A DNA stretch of 7,409 nucleotides from Candidatus Binatia bacterium. Its GTDB lineage: Bacteria > Desulfobacterota_B > Binatia > UBA9968. The position numbers and the translations under genes are program-made. The notes under the pieces are model-generated. The model made no database searches and was not told where the DNA came from. It was given only the letters and a program-made list of their open reading frames with translations. The stretch lies in NCBI GenBank assembly GCA_025922795.1, contig JAICHC010000128.1:1-7409 (forward strand). The letters run 5' to 3'. Shown piece after piece: positions 6,230 to 7,409 of this stretch (the first letter of the stretch is position 1; every line of letters begins with the position of its first letter).

Positions 6230-6250
6230 TGCTGTCTTGGCAAGACAGCA
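6230..6250. repeat. Perfect 10-bp inverted repeat, operator or hairpin
   Basis: TGCTGTCTTG (6230-6239) is the exact inverse complement of CAAGACAGCA (6241-6250), with one central G. As RNA it gives an 8-bp stem with a TGGCA loop, but no T run follows, so it is a poor intrinsic terminator. As DNA it is a good operator shape, 14 nt after the lactonase stop and 32 nt before the next start. Confidence 0.5.
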
Positions 6251-6281
6251 CAGCGCTTCCCGACTGTCTGAAATCGCACGG

Positions 6282-7409
6282 ATGAGGCCTAACCTGATCG
6301 CAAGCCCCAAGACATCGGGTTGCAAACACCTTCGGCTTGGCGACTGGATCCTGCTGCTGTGTCTCGGCTGGATTTCCGCCTGCAACTTTCTTCCCGCTCA
6401 TCGGCTCACGCAACACGCGCCGCAAGGCGTCACCAAAAAGATCTCGTTTGCGATTTTGGAAGATTACGACAAAGGTGATGATCTTGGCGAGATCGCCAAG
6501 GACTTTCAATTGATGCGAGAGTTGGAGATCGATGTGTTACGTTGCAGTTTCGGCTGGGATGACTATGAGCCGGCCCGTGGCCAATACGATTTCGCCTGGT
6601 TGAAAGAGTTCGTTAAGTTGGCAGCGCAATATGGCATCAAACTGCGGCCCTATATCGGCTACACGCCGCGTTGGGCGGGTACCGGCGGCAGCGGCGACGG
6701 CGCCGACTGGAACAATCCTCCCGCCGATTATCGAGCGTGGTACAACTTCGTTTACAACCTTGCCGACGCATTGCGAGAATTTCCCAACGTGCTGTCTTAC
6801 GAGATCTACAACGAGCAGAACTCACCACAATGGTGGGACGGATCAATCGAGGAATACAAGGAGACACTGCGCCAGGGGGCGGCCGCGATCCGGGCGGCCA
6901 ATCCCAGCGCGCAAGTTGTCTTGGGTGGATTGGTATTCCCGGACGTGGACTGGCTCCGCTCAGTCGTACGGGACGGATACGCTCGCTACTACGACATAAC
7001 TCCTTTTCATGCCTACCCGGAGACCTGGACAGACAGCGACGTGGTTATTGAAAATTACCTCGATCGTCATTATCGCGAGTCGTTCGTGCGTGACAATAAA
7101 AGCCTCGGCGAGTCCGAACCGATTTGGATTAACGAGATGGGCTTTTCCGCTACGCCTGACAAGACCGAGCTGCAGCAGGCCAATTGGTGGGCAAGAGCCG
7201 TCAGCACGTTTCTTGCGGATCCCCATATAGAACATATCGGTGTTTATGAAATTAAAGATCTGCCGATGGGAAAAGAGGCAATCGGAGACAAAAAGAATCA
7301 TTATCTGGGAATCACCCGTGCCGACCGCACCAAAAAACTCGCGTTCTCCACGGTGGATTTATTGACCGATCTTCTCGATGTCGGCAGCCTTACCACGGCA
7401 GACGCGGAG
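6282..7409 (+). CDS. Clan GH-A glycoside hydrolase lipoprotein (GH39-like), 3' end beyond window
   Basis: An open frame runs from the ATG at 6282 to the window edge (376 codons, no stop). Residues 22-34 form a short hydrophobic segment ending in the lipobox ISAC (31-34). Export and lipidation at Cys34 are expected, giving a membrane-anchored envelope enzyme. The rest is a (beta/alpha)8 glycosidase: VLRCSFGWDDYEPARGQYDF (85-104), RPYIGYTPRWA (122-132), acid/base Glu178 in YEIYNEQN, His243 in PFHAYP, and nucleophile Glu285 in IWINEMGF. This pattern fits retaining GH-A families such as GH39, including PslG-like enzymes. The exact family and sugar target cannot be set by eye. No clear Shine-Dalgarno precedes the ATG, and the frame stays open upstream, so the start is less certain than the others. 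The link to the catabolic cluster is unclear. Confidence 0.85.
   Translation, partial: MRPNLIASPKTSGCKHLRLGDWILLLCLGWISACNFLPAHRLTQHAPQGVTKKISFAILEDYDKGDDLGEIAKDFQLMRELEIDVLRCSFGWDDYEPARGQYDFAWLKEFVKLAAQYGIKLRPYIGYTPRWAGTGGSGDGADWNNPPADYRAWYNFVYNLADALREFPNVLSYEIYNEQNSPQWWDGSIEEYKETLRQGAAAIRAANPSAQVVLGGLVFPDVDWLRSVVRDGYARYYDITPFHAYPETWTDSDVVIENYLDRHYRESFVRDNKSLGESEPIWINEMGFSATPDKTELQQANWWARAVSTFLADPHIEHIGVYEIKDLPMGKEAIGDKKNHYLGITRADRTKKLAFSTVDLLTDLLDVGSLTTADAE

Noticed and set aside
5809..6279. 156-residue minus-strand ORF opposite the lactonase gene
   Set aside because: It mirrors the coding frame of a gene with complete catalytic motifs, and it shows no family features of its own.

Overview
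The window looks like a piece of chromosome from a Gram-negative (diderm), probably uncultivated environmental bacterium of moderately high GC. A TRAP transporter with a secreted binding protein and a lipoprotein with a lipobox support a diderm. The repeats built on cacgaag/cttcgtg units (901-1197) are, from memory, common in deltaproteobacterial, Binatia, Rokubacteria or Tectomicrobia-like genomes. That placement is a weak inference, because no RNA gene or phylogenetic marker is present.

Layout. Minus strand, read from right to left: dctP (2285-1257, TRAP substrate-binding protein), a 431-nt spacer full of foldback repeats, dctQ (825-340, small permease) and the N-terminal third of dctM (343 to the window edge, large permease). 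dctM overlaps dctQ by a GTGA junction. Plus strand, divergent from dctP: a leaderless NMT1/THI5-type binding-protein-fold gene (2556-3449), a fused LigB-LigA class III extradiol dioxygenase (3480-4628), a 165-nt gap with a terminator-like hairpin inside a MITE-like repeat, a metallo-beta-lactamase-fold protein with a destroyed metal site (4794-5396), and an intact AHL-lactonase-like MBL hydrolase (5452-6216). Next come a near-perfect palindrome (6230-6250) and a clan GH-A glycoside hydrolase lipoprotein (6282 onward, incomplete at the right edge).

How the genes may work together (inference). The cluster looks like an uptake-plus-ring-cleavage island. The TRAP system would import an organic or aromatic acid, the LigB-LigA fusion would open a catecholic or gallate-like ring, and the MBL hydrolase could open a lactone or ester formed before or after cleavage. 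The cytosolic binding-protein-fold gene sits 30 nt upstream of the dioxygenase with no ABC permease or ATPase in view, and may bind a pathway ligand. The two transcription units diverge from a 270-nt region where two TTGACA boxes form an exact 8-bp dyad, so shared control is plausible. The glycoside hydrolase is separated by the palindrome and may be unrelated.
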